A stretch of 31,279 nt of DNA from Granulicatella sp041433555 (GTDB lineage Bacteria; Bacillota; Bacilli; Lactobacillales; Aerococcaceae), in the NCBI RefSeq assembly GCF_041433555.1, contig NZ_JAPWBR010000022.1:1-31279 (forward strand). The letters are read 5' to 3'. Below the pieces are notes generated by a model. That model did no database searches and was not told where the DNA came from. It saw only the letters and a program-made list of their open reading frames with translations. Positions 28,815 to 31,279 of the stretch are shown here, in pieces. The translations under genes and the position numbers were made by a program. Positions within the stretch are counted from its first letter, which is position 1. The number at the start of each line of letters is the position of its first letter.

Positions 28815-30509
28815 ATGAAAGATTTCATCAAAGGAAGACTCTCGAAGTTACTCTTCGTATTGTTCATCCCGATGTTATTATTCATGCTGGCCCCTCAATC
28901 AGTGGTGAACGCAGCAGACGTTAGTAATAACATCAGTTCATTGACGGTCTCTTCAAGCGAAATTACAGACGGTGGACAAACGACCGTTAAACTTACGTTT
29001 GACGAACACGCCCAAAAAATCAAAGCTGGAGACACTCTTGAAGTGACTTGGCCAAGTTCAGGCACTCTTCACGGGACTGGATTTAAGAAAACCATCCAAT
29101 TGACCATCGACGGCAAATACGTTGGGGACATGGTCATCAAAGACGGTTCTGCAAAAGTAACATTCAACGACGGCATCACTGGCCTTGAGAACGTTCGCGG
29201 TTGGGGTGAATTCGAAATCGAAGGTCACAACGACACAGCAACAGACAAAGAACACGTTGGTAAATTCACCATCGTGAGTGGAGACAAATCTGTCGAATTG
29301 AACGTGAAGAAAATGGCGACTGGTGTAAACAACGCTCCATTCTACTTAAAAGCTGGGGATATGCACGCTGACGACCCTGAACACATTCTTTGGGCATTAA
29401 CGATTAACGCGATGAACTTAGAAGTGGACGGCGACGTTCGTCTCGAAGACGAAGTGCAAGGCGGACACAAACTAGACCCAAACAGCTTTAAAATTACAAC
29501 AACAGGAGCAAAACCTGGCTACTATTCAGGCGCTACAGCGATTGAAGATTTCAAAGCAGCATTCCCTGGATCAACATTTACAGTGGATGCTTCAGGAAAA
29601 TTTGTAGTGACGATTCCTAAAGACCTAATCAACAAGACTGGCGTTCTTATTTTCTATCGTACAAAAGTAGAAAACGAAAACCAAAAAGACTTCAAGAACA
29701 ACACAAAAGTTTGGTACCAAGTGAAAGGTGAAACCGCAGTTGTGGCGAAAGAAGTAAACGCATCTGTTGCAAACATCAATGCAAACGGTGGTGTTGACGG
29801 AGACCAATCACTTCCATCAATTCCAACAACGACAACAGTAGCAACAACTACTACTACGACAACAGAAGCTCCTACAACAACTACAACTACAACTGAAGCT
29901 CCTACAACAACTACTACAACAACAGAAGCTCCTACGACTACTACGACTACAACGGAAGCTCCTACTACAACAACAACGACAACAGAGTCTACAACGACTT
30001 CAACAACGACAACTGAAGCGCCAACGACTACTACGACAACAACAGAGTCTACAACGACTTCAGCAACGACGACGGAAGCTCCTACGACTACTACGACAGA
30101 AGCTACGACAACAACAGCAACTACAACGACAGAGTCTACAACAGCTGCGACAACAACTACCGAAGCTACGACTGCTTCTACGACAGCTGCAACAACGACT
30201 ACTGAAGCAACAACTGCTTCTACAACAGCAGCGACAACAACGACTGAGGCGACTACTGTTTCAACAACTGCCGCTACAACAACATCTGAAGGCTCTTCTA
30301 CTACAGAAGGCTCAACAACAGGCGTAACGACAGGTGAAACAACAGACGCTACAACAGTAACTCCTGCACCAGAAACAACAACAACGACTGTTACACCAGA
30401 CCTACCAAACACTGGTACAACAAGTAACACAGCCGTAATTCTAGCAGGAATCATCGTAACAATCTCTGCGATGTTCGTTCTAGTTTCTAAAAAAGCAGAA
30501 CAAAACTAA
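28815..30509 (+). CDS. LPXTG wall-anchored surface protein with adhesin-type Ig-like domains and Thr-rich stalk
   Basis: 564 residues from ATG 28815 (TAGGAGG ahead). A signal peptide ends near Ala33 (QSVVNA). Residues 34-330 form two beta-rich domains resembling MSCRAMM/collagen-binding Ig-like modules: NISSLTVSSSEITDGGQTTVKLTF and, in the second, HILWALTINAMNLEVDGDVRLEDEV. Residues about 336-525 are almost only Thr with periodic EAP, EST and EAT, an extended and possibly glycosylated stalk. LPNTG (530-534), a hydrophobic helix and KKAEQN form the sortase signal. The predicted role is adhesion to host or other cells; the ligand is unknown. It has its own promoter and terminator. Confidence 0.92.
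   Translation: MKDFIKGRLSKLLFVLFIPMLLFMLAPQSVVNAADVSNNISSLTVSSSEITDGGQTTVKLTFDEHAQKIKAGDTLEVTWPSSGTLHGTGFKKTIQLTIDGKYVGDMVIKDGSAKVTFNDGITGLENVRGWGEFEIEGHNDTATDKEHVGKFTIVSGDKSVELNVKKMATGVNNAPFYLKAGDMHADDPEHILWALTINAMNLEVDGDVRLEDEVQGGHKLDPNSFKITTTGAKPGYYSGATAIEDFKAAFPGSTFTVDASGKFVVTIPKDLINKTGVLIFYRTKVENENQKDFKNNTKVWYQVKGETAVVAKEVNASVANINANGGVDGDQSLPSIPTTTTVATTTTTTTEAPTTTTTTTEAPTTTTTTTEAPTTTTTTTEAPTTTTTTTESTTTSTTTTEAPTTTTTTTESTTTSATTTEAPTTTTTEATTTTATTTTESTTAATTTTEATTASTTAATTTTEATTASTTAATTTTEATTVSTTAATTTSEGSSTTEGSTTGVTTGETTDATTVTPAPETTTTTVTPDLPNTGTTSNTAVILAGIIVTISAMFVLVSKKAEQN
29824..30400 (+). repeat. Thr-rich low-complexity repeat inside the adhesin gene
   Basis: About 190 codons built from ACN triplets with units of six to seven Thr followed by EAP (first half) and Ala-Thr-rich AATTTTEATT-type units (second half). 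ACA, ACT and ACG are mixed, so DNA repeats are imperfect while the protein repeat is regular. The copy number probably varies between strains. Confidence 0.85.
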
Positions 30510-30521
30510 TTAGACTTTACT

Positions 30522-30556
30522 AAAAAAGCAAGCAGCTAATGCTTGCTTTTTTCTTT
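30522..30556 (+). terminator. Terminator of the LPXTG adhesin gene
   Basis: AAAAAAGCAAGCA (30522-30534) pairs with TGCTTGCTTTTTT (30540-30552) across a 5-base loop. Confidence 0.9.
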
Positions 30557-30744
30557 GTTTAAACCGTCCTCCCCCTCCCCATAAATTTGTAAAAACTTTT
30601 CATATTGAAAATAAACAAAAATGTTGAAATATAGCTGTTTTTAGGGGAATGCTTTTAGGTATTTTCAATGTCAGGATTTAAAAATGGGGCAAAAACGAAT
30701 GCCTCGCATTTGGTTTGAAAACCTATAATCCCTAATGATTATGC

Positions 30745-30750
30745 TATACT
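30745..30750 (+). promoter_or_regulatory. Extended -10 promoter of the LapA-domain gene
   Basis: TATACT preceded by TGC (extended -10). It leaves a leader of roughly 195 bases. The stretch 30557-30740 shows no gene or clear structure. Confidence 0.55.
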
Positions 30751-30805
30751 AGATATATAGTGTTGTTATTAATAAATGTCAGTGCGAGATCAAATCGGGA
30801 TACTG

Positions 30806-30865
30806 TCAATAATTATGTGTAAACACTCAAGTAGAGTTACGGAGTGTTAATCCAATAATTATTGA
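30806..30865 (+). promoter_or_regulatory. Nested hairpin in the leader of the LapA-domain gene
   Basis: Outer stem TCAATAATTA (30806-30815) with TAATTATTGA (30856-30865), 10 bp perfect; inner stem AACACTC (30822-30828) with GAGTGTT (30842-30848), 7 bp perfect. No T-run directly after. A possible leader-RNA control element; no known riboswitch recognised. Confidence 0.5.
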
Positions 30866-30953
30866 TAATATCGAATTTTTTTGGTAAGATAACTTTATTA
30901 ATACCTAAATGGTGTGTAATTTTCTATCAACATAGTCAGGAGAAAAGGAACTT

Positions 30954-31279
30954 ATGCTAAAAAAATTTAATGAATTGTCACTGAAAGATAAGGCTTATCT
31001 AATTGGTGGTTTGATCTTATTAGTCATTGTGATCGCCTTTGGTCTGCTCAATAGTCAAACAGTAACTGTCAGTCTTGTCTTTACACAACTATCTGCTCCC
31101 TTGATTTGGGTGATTTTTACTTGTCTAGTAATCGGGATCATTGCTGGTAGTGCTATTGGTATTAGCTATCACCATAGCAAGACTCAAGATCTGAGAAGCC
31201 GCATTGCTGAAGCAAAAGCGACTATCAATATAAAAGACAAGGAGCTTGTCCAGTACGAGGAACAGGTGCAACAATTAAA
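30954..31279 (+). CDS. LapA-domain membrane protein, partial at the window edge
   Basis: The first 108 residues are present; the frame is open to the end of the window. ATG 30954 follows AGGAGAAAAGGAACTT. Two membrane helices, AYLIGGLILLVIVIAFGLLNSQ (about 15-36) and LIWVIFTCLVIGIIAGSAIGI (about 52-72), flank a short VTVSLVF strand, the layout of the LapA/DUF1049 family. A charged helix then begins (RSRIAEAKATI...EEQVQQL), predicted coiled coil. Gram-negative LapA works in lipopolysaccharide assembly, which does not apply here; the Gram-positive role is unknown. Confidence 0.8.
   Translation, partial: MLKKFNELSLKDKAYLIGGLILLVIVIAFGLLNSQTVTVSLVFTQLSAPLIWVIFTCLVIGIIAGSAIGISYHHSKTQDLRSRIAEAKATINIKDKELVQYEEQVQQL

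Noticed and set aside
29654..30454. Val-rich open frame of 266 codons on the minus strand under the adhesin stalk
   Set aside because: It is the antisense shadow of the ACN-repeat Thr stalk; no ribosome site and only low-complexity Val/Ala sequence.

Overview
The window comes from a low-GC Gram-positive bacterium. The signs are AGGAGG-type ribosome sites, sigma-A promoters, an LPXTG wall-anchored surface protein, a lipoprotein with a lipobox, and PerR-, TetR- and MerR-type control sites. The gene set (BrnQ, MscL, a short second peptide deformylase, the Thr-rich LPXTG adhesin) fits Lactobacillales, perhaps the Carnobacteriaceae/Granulicatella group. That placement is a judgement from sequence style only.

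Layout. 1-660: a Dps/Dpr ferritin-like gene with its own terminator, promoter and a perfect PerR-box palindrome. 657-10424: ten tightly packed minus-strand genes that read as one operon and correspond to the poorly characterised enterobacterial yhf cluster (yhfU, T, V/php, S, Z, Y, X, W). Here the cluster gains an exported serine-hydrolase lipoprotein at the front and a shortened amidase-signature enzyme at the end. The promoter carries a perfect palindrome, and its leader carries two identical 16-bp sites. By eye this block is more AT-rich than the genes to its right. 10614-13112: a nucleoside hydrolase (minus) and a BrnQ amino acid carrier (plus), divergently transcribed. 13113-14740: decayed DNA with a broken TetR gene, a methyltransferase that lost its start, a possible ISL3-type end remnant, 58-bp direct repeats and a large hairpin element. 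14740-20020: a MacB/FtsX-type ABC exporter with a giant coiled-coil permease, divergent from a TetR regulator and a deformylase-like gene, with two matching operators between them. 20172-21719: a MerR-TipAS drug-sensing regulator with its own 19-bp-spacer promoter, then convergent yaaA. 21793-24646: seven consecutive small membrane proteins of one unknown paralogous family. 24647-25382: a gene-free stretch full of inverted and direct repeats, including a second copy of the structured core seen at 14599-14674. 25391-28446: mscL, a DAO-type FAD oxidoreductase and a canonical amidase (minus). 28692-30552: an LPXTG adhesin. 30745-end: a LapA-domain membrane protein gene that runs off the window.

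How the genes may work together. In the yhf-like operon, an outer-surface hydrolase, a probable transporter (YhfT with YhfU), two PLP enzymes (YhfX, YhfS), two metallohydrolases or mutases (Php, YhfW) and an amidase suggest capture, import and stepwise breakdown of an unidentified amide- or ester-containing compound. YhfZ and YhfY probably supply control. The amidase and FAD oxidase at 25865-28446 form a separate two-gene operon that could release and oxidise an amino compound. The strongest candidates for undescribed biology are the extended yhf-like system, the two-copy structured core with a covarying stem, and the seven-gene membrane-protein array.
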